From: Edaphochlamys debaryana
Lineage: Eukaryota; Chlorophyta; Chlorophyceae; Chlamydomonadales
DNA: 64,000 nucleotides
Direction of reading: 5' to 3'
Assembly (NCBI GenBank): GCA_016858145.1
Contig: JAEHOE010000029.1
Span: 1 to 64,000, forward strand
The position numbers were made by a program, and so were the translations under genes. Positions 21,368-33,322 of this stretch are shown one piece after another. Every line of letters starts with the position of its first letter. Position 1 is the stretch's first letter. Under the pieces are notes generated by a model. That model made no database searches, was not told where the DNA came from, and saw only the letters and a list, made by a program, of their open reading frames with translations.

Positions 21368-23813
21368 CTACCGCTTCCGGTACTTGATCATCGCATACAG
21401 CTTGACGCTGGCCCCCACCACGGTGAACACCAGCTTGGCCAGCTCGCCGCTGTCGGCCCCCGTTGCATTGTTTATGGCCCGACCAATGTTCTCACCCGCC
21501 TGCGTGATCTTCTCCCCCACGCGCATCCAGTGCTCCCGCTTCTGCTTCCGCCGCAGCCGCTTAGCCTCCTGCGCCTGCGCGGCCGCCTCCTCCTCCCACG
21601 CGATCCGCTCCTGGGTCGCCCGCAGAGCCCTGGCCACGGCCTCCTCCTCCCCGGCCCTCAGCGCCCTGCATCGGCGGACAGGACGGATAGGCAGATAGGG
21701 CGTCAGGTGGGGTTGACGGCGCATGGCGATTGCATGTGCCCCTGGGCCTGATTGACGTACGCCCACGTACGTACAGCAGTACAGCAGTACGGCAACCACC
21801 GCGCGTGCGGCATTCACGCACTACACGCGCACGCCCTCGCTCACCTCATGGTGCTCCATTCCTCGTGCTTGAGCCACCACTCGTTGGGCACTGGCTGCAT
21901 CGAGCGGCTGCATGTCGGGCAGATGGGCGCCTCTCCCTGGTCGGGCCCACAGCTGCTGCGCCGTACGCACGACACGCACGTGGTGTGGCAGAGCCTGACA
22001 TCAGCAAAACCGCCCCGCTGGTACTCGCGCCAGCAGGTCTTGCAGGTGAAGAAGGTGTCGTCGAGGATGAGGGCGCCTCCGCAGGGGCCGTCGCAGGGGA
22101 AGCAGCAGCCCTCGGCGGCCGCCGCCAGGGCCAGCACCTCCACGCCCTCCAGGCTGCCGCTGCCGTCCAGGTCAAAGCACTTGAACATGGAGGAGGCTCT
22201 GAGGGGGGTCGGAGGCGGGGTGAGAAGGGGTGGGGCGGGGCGGGGTAGGAGGGGCGGCGCTACCAGGGAAGGGGGCGAGGGGCCGACACATGCAGGGGGT
22301 CAAGGGCCGGACAATCCTGCTGGAAAGCTGGCGAGAGCACACAGGTGTGTGCTTGCCAAGGCCATACAGCAGAGGACGTCCCCTAGTAGATCTACCGGCA
22401 TGCAGCAGCTTACTGGTGCTTGGTGCAGCCCTTGCACTTGGAGGTGGTGTCCTTGACAAAGTCCTTCTTCTTCAGCTTCAAGCCGCTCACGTCCACCTCC
22501 TCGCCGTCGGTGAAGGAGTGGATGAGCTGCTGCGCGTTCTGCATCAGCGTCTCACGGGCATCCCGGATGCGGACCTTGCTGCGGTGAGGGCAGCCGAGGG
22601 GAGGGCGTGTGAGGCCAGGTCAGCGGCGGGCTCAAGGAATTCGTGCCCCTACATGACGGCAAACGGCGGGGCGGTGGCAGGTCATCGGCGGGGAGCGGCC
22701 CGTGGAAGGTTGGCGCTGGGGTCCTCGCTCAAGCGCGCATGGCCCCTCCTCCGCCCTCCCATCCCCACACCCACCGGTACTCCTCGTCCGTCAGAAATGC
22801 CTGCATGACGGGCCTGCAGGCCGGGTGGCACGTGGGGGCAGACAGCGGTGGAACGGGCATCAGTCAGGGGCAGACACGCAAGCCCGTGCGGCCACAAGGC
22901 TCGTGCGTGAGGACAGGCGCGCAGCCATCATTCCCATCCACGTCCGTACAGCTCCCTCTCCCATTCAACCCCGCCACCCACCAGTCCCTCAGCGGCAGCC
23001 ACCAGCTGTTGTCCAGCACCTCCAGCTTGCTGCAGCACCGGTGGCAGCGCTTGAGCTCCTTGGCGTGGCGCTCGGCGCAGGGCGGGCAGTAGGCCACGCC
23101 CCGCCGCCCGTCCTCGCCCATGCCTCGGAGCAGGCCCTTGCGCCAGCAGGTGCGGCAGCCCCTGACCTGGTCGTCAAGCACCGTCACGCCGCAGCAGTCG
23201 CAGCTGAAGGGGCTGCCCTCCTGCAGCAGTATGAACGCGCCCAGCTCGTCCACGCTCAGGGTGCCGCTGCCATCAGCGTCGAGGAGTTGGAAGAAGTGGT
23301 AGGAGCACTCCCGGCTGGGGGGTGGGGGTGGGTTGCAGGCAGGGTGGGGCTTGCTCAGTCCTCACTCGGCGGGTAAACTGACTCTGATGGGGTATGCGGA
23401 AAGCAGTTTGCATGAATAGTGCGTGGCAGGAAGGTAGGTGGTATGCTGCTCAGGTGGGGGGAGGCGATCGAGGCACTCACTCGGCTTCGGAGACCCCCGC
23501 CGCGGCCGCCCACTCCTCCCACGTCACGCTGCCGTCCCCGTCCACGTCTATGCTCGCCATCAGCTCCTGAGCCGCCTCCCGGTGGCGCGTGGCCACCCCG
23601 CCATGCTTGCGGATGTGGCGGGAGAGCGCGTCGCGAGCGTCCTGCAGGCGGGAGCTCCTGCAGCGGGGAAGGGGGACAGACGGGGGAAGGGGGAGAGGGT
23701 GTGGGTGCGTGGCAGGGACAGCACGGGACAGTGTTGCGGCCGACACAGGCAGTGGAGCATGGTTGAATCCTAAGCCATATGCCCTGCGCTAGCACGCCTC
23801 ACTTGTAGTCCAT
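21368..23813 (-). CDS. Three-EF-hand protein with two cysteine clusters, about 458 aa
   Basis: Predicted calcium-binding protein of unknown role. Minus-strand exons in phase: 23803-23813 or longer, 23481-23657, 22982-23314, 22775-22813, 22414-22578, 21845-22198 and 21368-21665. EF-hand loops are DVDGDGSVTWEE (about residues 41-52), DADGSGTLSVDE (76-87) and DLDGSGSLEGVE (about 252-263). Loops 2 and 3 are each followed by a Cys-rich block with the shared pattern C-x2-C, LDD, C-x2-CW, then further Cys pairs (CDCCGVTVLDDQVRGCRTCW; CGGALILDDTFFTCKTCW). This indicates an internal duplication of an EF-hand plus zinc-binding-like module. The C-terminal 100 residues are a charged, probably coiled-coil helix ending in a hydrophobic segment and KYRKR. 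The start at 23813 (MDYK) is the simplest choice; the same frame is open upstream to a possible acceptor, so the N-terminus may be longer. Confidence 0.75.
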
Positions 23814-26260
23814 TGCGCCGTCGGGGTTGTGAGGATGCTCGCGGCTGGGCCGGGGCTGGGCCTGCGAGGCGGGTGGGGTTGACGGGCGTTTGCCAAACCG
23901 GCCAGGAGGTCCAAGGCACTGTCTCGAACATCATAAAGCCTAAGGATGACATGGCCGCTGCTTGAAGCGCATCGCGGCGAGCTGGTCGGCGAGCGGTCGA
24001 GCGCCATCGCTGCAAATGCAAACTTGCGGCCTCGATTCACCAAGCGCGCGCACTTAGTAGCGTACTAAGCCGCGCCACGTAATGAGAGCCACCCACCTGT
24101 GCTGGAAAGGCACGAACAGGCTGCGGGGCGTTGCACGCGCTAAACTTTGCAGTTCAGCGCGCACCGGCGCACGATTTTCGCGTCGTTTGGCAAGGGAGAG
24201 GATCTTTGTCAAAGAGTCGATATGAGATGTGTGAGGCAGTTGTGTATGCAAGGCCGTAGACGGTTGAGCTATATGCATGGGCCCTGGCGTGGAATCCAGG
24301 CCCGGCGCAGGCCCCGACCCGTGGCTTGGACCCGGCCCAAGGCCTTCAGGATCCAGCAGGCCCAGACCACCGTACTGCTCTGCCTGTACAGCCTCGAGCC
24401 CTTTGCCCTACAGCCGCTCCTCCTCTTCCTTGCGGCTGCCGTGCGGTGGGCGCCGGGGCGTGGCGCCCGGGCCCAGCGCAGGCCCAGACCCGTGCTGTGG
24501 GCCGACCTTGAGCTAGGAAGCCTGCTTGGGCCCAGGCTGCGGAGGGCGGGACCAGCCCTGACCTCTCCGCCTGCAGCACACAATACTGTACATCGTCGAG
24601 TCACTTGCCCTGAAGCTCCAGCCTCCAGGGGTACCCCTGAACCGCTCCGCCTGCAGTGTACACCGCACAGTGCTTCTCCTCGCCCCGCCCGCCCCTCTGC
24701 GCCTCGCCGCCTGCACAGTTGCTCAGACACTGACCGCACTTGGCCGGTTAGCTGTGTCCTTCGGGCCTCCCTTTGGGCCTCCCTCGGGCCTTGTCGGCCC
24801 GAGGTGCAGGACAGGACCTGCCCATTGGTTGAGACGGGTTGCAGGGGCCCTAAACTTAAGGTTCAACAACATAAGGTTCTTTGAGGGTGAGGGCTGGATG
24901 AAGTACGGGTTCTGACGGGGGTGCGGTAGGGTGTCCGTGTAACAGGGCCAACTGCGGTCTATGGCCTGGATAGCCAGGCGGGGACAAGCCCCAGGGTGGC
25001 GACCCCCTAGCAGTGGTTCAACGACCTACAGTTGGCTGTTGCTAGGGTGGTGCTGGTACGGGAGGGCCATACCCGGTAGGTGGCGCTACACGCTTAACCT
25101 CTCTCAGCCTCGGCTCGGAGCTGGTTCCTATTGTAACATCGCATCCTAAACTTACACACCCTACCCTGCCTCGGCCCGTAAGGGGGTTCACGGCTGATGC
25201 CATTGCACGTGTAACAGCAATAGCGCCCGGGCTCACACGCCGGGCCTGAGGCCCTGAGCTGAGAGCGAGACATGCAGCGCGGGCTGATGCCCGACGGAAC
25301 AGGAACAGCGGAGCCTGCGCACCGGTAGGTTACCCCCCGAGCCCGCGTGGGGCCCCATGTTCCTCTGCGCGGGCTGATGCTGGCAATTGTAGATCCGGAA
25401 TGTATAGCGGATTCCGTAGGGTTCTTTAGCCGCTGACAAAGGTGTTACACGTGGGGCCCCATGTTTGTCTGGGGGTCATGACCACAGCACCGCCAACACC
25501 TGATCTGCCCCTAGGGTCCATGCAATGCCGAGGACAGCCGGCCATAGCTTCCTCCAGCAACACACACAGAGATGGGAGAGGACGAGTTAACGGTGTAGCA
25601 CAAGTTGAAAGAAGGGAGATAGAAGGGGAAGAATAGCACAGTCGATAAACAAGAAGGGCCATGTCACAACACGCTCACCTGCACACACATACACGCACAC
25701 GCTCACACGGGGCCCTGTAACCATACCCAAGGCTTGATCGCTTCTATCTATGCCCTGCATCCTGCTTCAATCGGATATCGCACAAGGGCTCAGGCCCCAT
25801 AAATGCACCTGCAATGGCCGTCGATGAACACCTACACGCGCATTGTAGTGCCGCTGCACTAATCTGACATCTGCCTGTTTACTGTTTTCGGGTTAAGTAG
25901 AACCTCGGCACAACACGCATTTTGCTGTGGAGCCTGCTTCACAACCCCTGCCTTCAATCATTCACTCCTTAGAAGGTATCACGCCAAGCTGCCCCCGGCT
26001 CCAACCAACGCCATTACCAGGGCGTCGTATATGAGTTGGAAGCGCGGGGGAGCTTGAGCCTGAACCTAGCCTGCCTAGCCCAAACCCTGCCTAGCAAGTG
26101 CCTAGCAACCCGGCCCTGTTTGCATCTATCCTCGCCTAACTCAACCTCATGACTGCACAATCGCATGCTATTTGCCTTTGCAAGGTTCTATGACGCATGA
26201 TGTGTGTGGCCGTACGACTGTCGGGATGAGTCCCGCACGCCGTACGACTTGTACGGCTGC
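23814..26260. other. Intergenic region, 5' of the EF-hand gene and 3' of the pherophorin gene
   Basis: No gene recognised. Internally repetitive: a CGCAGGCCC-type block occurs near 24300 and again near 24470; CTCCGCCTGCAG occurs near 24565 and 24645; GCGCGGGCTGATGC occurs near 25278 and 25369; and GTGGGGCCCCATGTT occurs near 25347 and 25450. A CA-rich stretch lies at 25680-25710. TTACA (TGTAA on the minus strand) at 25445 could end the pherophorin transcript. Confidence 0.4.
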
Positions 26261-29200
26261 TTACGGGCTGGCGGCGCCGGGAGGAATGCTGGCGCCGTAC
26301 ATGGGGCAGCACTTGAGGTTCTCATTGAACAGAGCGAAGTAGCTGCGGATGGTGAGAGGGGGGGAGGGCAAAAGGGAGAACCAGGGCTAAGCCACAAAGC
26401 CATGACGTAATTGGTCAGCAAACGGGTATGCGGGCCGGCGGTGCCCCCGGCGGCAACCAAGTAAACCGCCCAACCGCCCGCCCAACCGCTCCACCCACGC
26501 ACCCCACCAGGCCCACCAGGCCCACCAGGCCCAACCCCCCAACCGCTCCGGCCCCGCACGCACCACGTGTTGGTCTGGCCGCCCATGCACACATTGCTGA
26601 GGGTGGGCGCCAGGGCCGTCACCACCTCAATGCAGATCTCGCCGCCGTTGGCCAGGGACTTGGACCAGCCCAGCTTGGAGACTGTGGGGGTAGGTGGTCA
26701 GCGAGGGAGGGGGGCGGGAGGAGGCGAGCGAGGTCAAGGTTCACGCCAGTCCAGTATGCTTCCCTGCCGGGGCCGCTGGCTCCCATATGCCCCTGCTGCC
26801 CTCGCCCTCGCCCCTCAAACTGCTGTCCTTCGTTGCACCCATGCAGGCCCCCTCGAGCAGTCCCCGTCCCCGTGCCCCCGCCCACCCTCCCACACCCAAC
26901 CGCCCCGCCCCGCCCCGCCCCGCCCCGCCCCGCCCCGCCCCGCCCCGCCCCGCCCCGCCCCGCCCCGCCCCGCCCCGCGCTCACCCTTGAGAGTCTGCTG
27001 CCCCCTGGCGCCCCACGACGTCTCATACCAGCGCTCCTGCCTGCCGCCGCGGGGCGTGGCGCGAATGCCAGACACGGCTCGGTTGTTCGAGTCGTCTGAA
27101 TGGGCGGGGCGGCGGGGGCAGGGGGGAGGGGAGGGGCAGAGGAGGCAAGGAGAATGAGCGGAGGGGCAGAGGAGGCAAGGAGGAATGAGGGGAGGGGCAG
27201 AGGAGGCAAGGAGAATGAGCGGAGGGGCAGAGTGATGTGCCTGGCTGCGAGGAGAGAAAAAAAAAAAAAAAAAAGAGGTGCTCTGGCGCACCCGTGGGAC
27301 TCCGGCCAGACGCCCAACACGGCTCAGGCCTCCCTCCGCAGGGCTCAGGGTTTCACCGGCCCAAGCCTCCTAGCTAGGATCCAAGATCCAAGATCCGGGA
27401 CCACTCACCGGCCCAGATCTCGATCTTCTCCAGCGTGGTCTGGTTGGCGCAGGCCGGGAAGCCCGGCGCCATGTCGTCCTTGGCCAGCACTTCCACGGTG
27501 AAGCAGTAGAGCTGGGTGGTGTTCTTGCGGCCGGGGATGGGCGGCTTGGCCACAGGGTCAACGGCAAAGGGCGTGCTGCAGGGGGGTGTACCAGAGGGAG
27601 GGAGGGGGTTACAGGGGCAGGGGGGATGAGGGGCGAGCGAGACCGGCCCAGCAGGTTCCCACAAGGGTACTGCACCCAAGGGTGCGCCCAGGGGTGTGCA
27701 GGCCTGCCTCCTCCTGCAAGCTCACTTCTCCCTAGCCATTACCATGCACAACGGCAGTACGGCACGTGCTCTCACATGTACTGCTGGTCGTTGCACTCGC
27801 AGTACGGGAAGGCCGTCTCGGGGGGCGCGCAGGCGCCGCCGGGGCTGCGCCAGTCCTGGCAGTCGTCATCCGCGGCCGTGCCCAGCTGCAGGTCGGACAC
27901 ACGTGCGCGCGGGGTCGGGACTCAGATTAGTCATCCGGTTGGCGGTTGGCGGTTGACGGTTACATCTAGATTCCGGCAACGAGCTAAGCAAGTCGTCATG
28001 AGCTAGCGATCGCTGTTAGGCAGGGGCTAGGGCTCGGGGCTGTTCATGCCGACGGCGGGCAGGGGTTGCAAGGGCGTCGGCGCCGGCCGCAGCTAGCGGC
28101 TGCGGGTACCGGGCGGTGGGGGGGTGTCGTGTGGGGGCGCGGTGCGGGTCTCACCAGGAAGGACCATCCCGCGTTGAGGGCCGAGCAGGGGGTGTTGGGG
28201 TTGCCCCCGGCCAGAGCCTGGAAGGCCGTCACCCAGCCAAAGGCGTTGTCCTGGGGGGGGGGGCGGGGAGAGGAAGAGAGAGGAAAAGGCGTCACACGAA
28301 GGGCTTGACCTTGTGTGCTAGTGGCGGCAGAGGCGCGCCTCGGGAAGGCAGGCAAGGCTGGAAGACAGGGCGCGGTTTAGGAGCCTGTGTGGCCGTGTGC
28401 CCGTGCTGTCACACGCACCTGGGCCCACTCCTCGAGCAGCTTAGCGTCAGCCTGGGAGAAGAACGTGGCGCACACCTGGGGGGGGGGGGGGATGAGGGTG
28501 GAGGGGGAGAGGTTTCAGGAGGGAAGGGCGGGAGGAACGCAGATGCGGGGAGGTGCGAAGCGCTCTGCACCAAGCGGCCGCGGCCGCGCCCGCGCCCGCA
28601 CCCGCGCCTGCGCCTGGCCCCGACAGCCGCCCGCCCCTTTCCCATCCCCACCTTGATGTCGGGCTTGCACGAGTCCAGGGCGTACGGCTTGAGCAGGCGG
28701 GCGCCCACCGCCTGCGCCTCCTCGTTGAATGCGTCGGCCAGGGACTGCGCAATGCCATCGCACAGCTCCTCCTGTGCGGTGCAAGACGTATGACAGGTGC
28801 GTGGGGCAAGGGTAAGAGGGCAAGTAATGGGTGGATGGGCAGATGACGCGTGGGGTTGAGGGGGCGCACGGGTGCACGTCAGAGACGGGCGGGTGCAAAG
28901 GGCGGCCCCTAGTTTGTTGGGCTTGGCAATGCTGGAATGCGAAACTGTGTCGCCTGATCAGTACTGCCCACCTGGTAGTACTTCTCGAGGTCAAAGTTTC
29001 CGATGCTGGGAGTGGTCCGCTCCAGCTGCAGCAGAATGCAGGTGGTGCAGGGGGGCGGGGGGGGAGGGGGGGCGGGGGGCGGGGGGGGGGCGGGGCGAGG
29101 GGGGAGGCGGCGAGGGAGGCGGCGGCGAGGGGGGGCGCGGGGAGGGGAGAGGGGGAGGAGAAGGCGGGGAAGGGGAGGGCGGCTTGGGGGACGGAGGCGG

Positions 29201-31391
29201 GGGCGACGGGGGCTTGGGCGAGGGCGGCGGCGGGCGGGGCGACGGCGGGGGCGGGGACGGGGGACGGGGCGACGGCGGCGGGGGACGAGGAGGGCGGGGC
29301 GAGGGCGGCGGCGGACGAGGAGGGCGGGGCGAGGGAGGAGGAGGGGGGTAGGGGCAGTACTTCTCCTCCTCGCCAGAGATGCAGTCGGGATCACCGCCCA
29401 CACCACCAGCGTCCGAAGTCACCGTGTAGCCATAGGTGCCCTCGTCGCAGCGGATCGCCTGGTCGTTAGCGACCTTGAGCTCCTTAGTAACGTTGGGCTG
29501 GATCTTGGCGGCCTCGTCCGAAGAAAAGAAGGACGCGCACACGCGCACGCGGGTCGTCGTGCACTGCGTGACGTTGAACTTCTTGTAGACCACGGCGCCC
29601 TGGGCGTTGATGGCGGCATTCAGGTCTCGCATGACCTTTCCACCAATGCGCGCGCAATCGGTGGCATTGAAGCGGAAGGTGGGGCGGGGCTCGGGGGAAG
29701 GGAAGCCGGAGATGGAGGTGGTGAAGCAAACGTCGCAGGCCGGGGGCGGCCGGGGAGGCGGCGGGGAGGGGGGCGGCGGGGAGGGGGGCAGGGGGGACGG
29801 AGGCAGGGGCGAGGGAGGAGGAGGCGAGGGGGGAGAGGGGGAGGGGGGAAGGGGGGAAGGAGGGGGGGGAGAAGGAGAGGGCGGCGGAGGGTGAGGGGGC
29901 GGGCGAGGCGGGCGAGGGGAGGGGGGCGGCGGCGGGGACGGCGGCTCGGGCGACGGGGGCGGGGGCGAGGGAGGCGGCGGCGAGGGGGGAGATGGGGAGG
30001 GGGGAGACGGCGAAGGCGGCGGAGGAGAAGGAGAGGGCGGGGGAGGGTTCGGGGGCGGGCGAGGCGGGCGAGGGGAGGGGGGCGGCGGCGGGGACGGCGG
30101 CGAGGGCGACGGCGGGGGCGGGCTCGGGACGTTGACCAACGACTGAGGGCAGCAATCGTTCTTGGTATCGAACATGGCAGCCTTGCAGATGCCCCTGGTC
30201 CCCCCAACAGGGGGGACGCAGAAGTCCTCAAGTGTCGTACAGCCCTCGCCGGCCTTGTTGGGTCCGAGGCGGATGCAGATCTCGGCGCCGTTGCTCCTCA
30301 GGCCCAGGCCCAGCTGCGTTAGGACGAGCACGGTGGACCCGACTGGGCCCTGGCCGGGCATGTCGATGCGCGGCCCGACCTTGGTGTAGACGCCGTTGAT
30401 CAGGGAGTCAATCTCGGGGTTGGAAACGTCACACTTGCGGTTGATCTCAATCTGGAGGGGAATGGGAAGGGATGGGGCGGGGAAGGGGGGGTGAGTTTGG
30501 GGGCAAGGGCGGGGAAGGGGGGTTTGCGGGGTCCAAGCTGGCCCACGTGCAGGAGGGCAACATGGGAGGGCGCTCGCCTGACAGGTCAAGGCCTGGAGGT
30601 GCGCTGTCGAGCAGGGCTGCTCGCTAGTCAGGCTGGCAGCCTTCTTAGGCCAGGGCTGGATGCTATGAGGGGACCGTCGGTTGCTGGCTGGCGTTGCAAT
30701 AAGGTGTCTCGCGTGGCCCAGGCAGGCGGGCCGCTACCGACAAGCGGTTCCCTCTTTCACCGGGCACGCGGGCGCGTGACGCTCACCTCGATTTTCTTGA
30801 GATCAGCCCTGCAGCAAGGCGTCGTGCATCCCGGTGGCACCCGGACGTTGAGCTTGAAGCAGTACGTTGAGTTTCCCTTGGCCACGACCGAGGGCGACAG
30901 CGAGTAGGGTGATGGTCTCGGCTGGCATTTGCAAAACGGGAACTCCTGGTACACTCCAAGCTGCGCTCCGGCGCGCGCCGATCCAAACCTGTAGCACAAG
31001 GGCGAAGAAGGGTGGCGGAAGTCGGTCACAGCGGACAATGTGCCGAGAGTGAGCGACCGACGTCGGCAGCAGCATCCGAGTACGCAGGCGGCACGCGTGG
31101 TCATTCACATCGCCTGAAGCACTGATCATAATGTCTGCCATATACTGGCAGCAATGGTGCCTGCTGCGCCCCCAGGCCTGGCTCCTCGGCCTGTGTCGCC
31201 GGGTGCGGTTACCCCGCATCGCCATCGCGCAACGGGGGGTGCGGCCCCCCGCGGAGCCAAGCGGTGGCTGCAAGAGCTCTACGTGTGCGTAGCAGCTTTG
31301 GGCGTCTAGGTGGCTGTGGCCGCGTACGCAGCGGCACTCACAAGCAGATTGCCGCGATGAAGGCCAGTAGGGCCCCTCCTCCTCTCGCCAT
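26261..31391 (-). CDS. Pherophorin with two proline-rich rods and three globular parts; one apparent frameshift
   Basis: Extracellular-matrix glycoprotein, about 863 residues. Minus-strand exons: 31342-31391, 30787-30988, 28972-30451, 28652-28771, 28419-28475, 28155-28250, 27776-27885, 27409-27575, 26985-27095, 26564-26681 and 26261-26342. The ATG at 31391 opens a signal peptide (ALLAFIAAICLFGSARA). The N-terminal pherophorin domain has FPFCKC, YCFKLNV and CCRADLKKIE. Rod 1 (about residues 194-323) and rod 2 (about 452-551) are SPPPP-type, the expected hydroxyproline-arabinoside sites. Between them is a domain starting CDVCFTTSISG. After rod 2 comes CTTCILLQLERT, running to the typical YCFTVEV, TLEKIEIW, GGEICIEVV and CCPMY near the end. 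Exon 3 is 1,480 bases, one more than a whole number of codons; the frame slips in the G-runs at 29040-29100, at the end of rod 2. Confidence 0.88.
26901..26978. repeat. (CGCCC)n pentanucleotide repeat, about 15 copies
   Basis: A perfect pentanucleotide array lies in the pherophorin intron 26682-26984, ending a few bases from the splice donor at 26984. It reads as a G-rich tract at the 5' end of the intron on the coding strand. Confidence 0.95.
27131..27232. repeat. 30-base tandem repeat plus nearby A-run
   Basis: A unit containing GAGGGGCAGAGGAGGCAAGG and AATGAGCGG is repeated about four times in the pherophorin intron 27096-27408. An 18-base run of A follows at 27257-27274, the longest A homopolymer noticed in the window. 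Confidence 0.85.
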
Positions 31392-33322
31392 GTTTGCCGG
31401 CGTAAGGCCCAACGGGTCAGAGCGCTTGACGCAGGTCTTGTCGGGACGGAGGCAGGGGCTGCACTTTATGCGGGCTGGAGGTACGGCGGGTAGGAGGTGG
31501 TGGGCTCCGTTGCTAACGAGTAACAACCATGCAACGCCGAAATCGCGTTTCCGCAAGCCATACGCCCGCATTGCACGCTGCAACAATACCATTGACTTCA
31601 GGGCACACAATGCGGGTGTCGGGAGGTCGGGGCGCGAAGAAACGGCGCCGCGAGCCGCGGGAAGGCGCTTGCTCGCAAGCGCCCGCACACCATACAAGCG
31701 GCGTCGCAGGCAGCTCTGGCGTTTTCCTGTTCTACCAATGCGCAATGGTACCTGGCACAGGTGGAATGGCAGTAAGCAGCTGCGTCGCCGTGTTCGCAAC
31801 TGCAGCGTCCGCTACGTGCCCGACTGCGCTCAAGCTAGGGAATGTCTCGCATGGAGATGCTTATACCATAGAAAGCTTCTAAGGAAAGCCTGCTGCGGGC
31901 AGTCGTCGCGATAACCGCGGGTCCTGAAGAGCGCATGTGCAAATGCTGCCGACCGGCTCGCTGCGCAGACACCGCGCACCAGAATCACAGCTCATACGCT
32001 GGTGCATTGTTGTCGCTTGATTGCGACAGGTGGGGTGCGTGCGTGACTGCGGCGCAACACCCACCGGCGTGCAACACCCTCCGCACGCATGGATGTCGGC
32101 CCCGACACCGCGGTCCGCGACGCTTGCCGCTCCCGACTCGTTGGCGCACGTCAACCTCTGCCTGGAGATCGCGCCTTTGACGCAGCCTAGCAACAGCGTG
32201 CGCCGCACCTCGGTGGCGGGCAGCTACGAACCCTTCGATCCGAGGCCGCACAGCAGCCGAAGCCCTCCATGCCCCCAGCCCGTCTGCCAGCAGCACCGGA
32301 ACATCACGTGCGGTGCGCCCCCCGAAGACGTCGTCCCGACTACGGTGCACGGCCTCTGCGAGCGCAGACACCACAGATCGCCCAGAGCCCCCGGCCCGCC
32401 CACAAGGGCGCCACGACCCGGCACGTGCGGCTCGTGCACCTGTTTGCAACGAGCAGCTGCAGGCTACAACACTGCACGGCCGCGCGCACACCACGCGGTC
32501 GGGCCAGCTACAAACGGCATGTGATGAAGGCATGGAAGAAGGAAGGCCAAGCCAGTGCAATCCGTTCACTGCACTTCCCCTGCACTTCCACGCCGGGCGG
32601 GGAACCGGCGCGCAGGGCGCGTACCGTACCGAGTGCGCGCCTTACTGGTTATATACAGTGCACGCACGCACCTCGCACCTCGGCGTCGTTGACCGCATCC
32701 CACAGACGGCCCTGCCCTCGCCTCCAACGTCCCAAACTCCACACCATCCGGTGCGTCCACGTCAAGTCATGTCTCGCGTACCCTATCACACCCGGCTTAC
32801 CCGGTCGGGTCCGGCTCATGTCCGTGTCCTCCGTATCGCCCCCCGCCCAGCGGTACCTTCAGGTCCTTAGGCCGCTGCCCTCACTATCGGTACCGTCGCT
32901 ACCGCTTGAAACGCCCCGACACAGCAGCCCGACCGCACGCACCCCGTCAGCAGCCGGCCACAGCACCGGCACACGTGGGTGCGGTGGGACAGGGCCGCCT
33001 GTGCGGCCCCGCCCCGACTCCCCTTCCCCGGCAGGTCCCCGCCACAGGAGCCAACCGCGCCCCCGCACCACACCGCTGAGCAGCGCCCCCACCCGGCGGG
33101 CCCGGCCCGGCCCGGCTCAGAGCCTTTCTGTCTAGAGCGGCCCCGCGACACCTCCTCCTCCTCCCGCCCCTCCCTCACGACCAAAACCCGCGCACGCCCA
33201 GCCCGCTTTCCTTGCCCCTTCCACCCACCGCCCTCCGCCGCCCACCTCATACGCACACCCTGCCCCACCGCGGCCCCCTCCTCCGCCACCCCCGCCTCAC
33301 CCTCCTCCGCCACCCCCCGCGC
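31392..33322. other. Intergenic region, 5' of the pherophorin gene and 3' of IFT121
   Basis: It should contain the pherophorin promoter (near 31392) and the IFT121 3' untranslated region (near 33322). Open frames up to 288 codons (32269-33135, plus) and 194 codons (31985-32569, minus) overlap each other and resemble nothing I know. No TGTAA signal was found for IFT121. Confidence 0.4.

Noticed and set aside
28991..30322. Long plus-strand Arg/Gly-rich frame opposite the pherophorin
   Set aside because: It is the antisense shadow of the SPPPP rods; repeats of CCC and GGG keep all frames open.
32269..33135. 288-codon plus-strand open frame between the pherophorin gene and IFT121
   Set aside because: Pro/Arg/Ser composition typical of GC-driven frames, no domain, and overlapping frames on the other strand.
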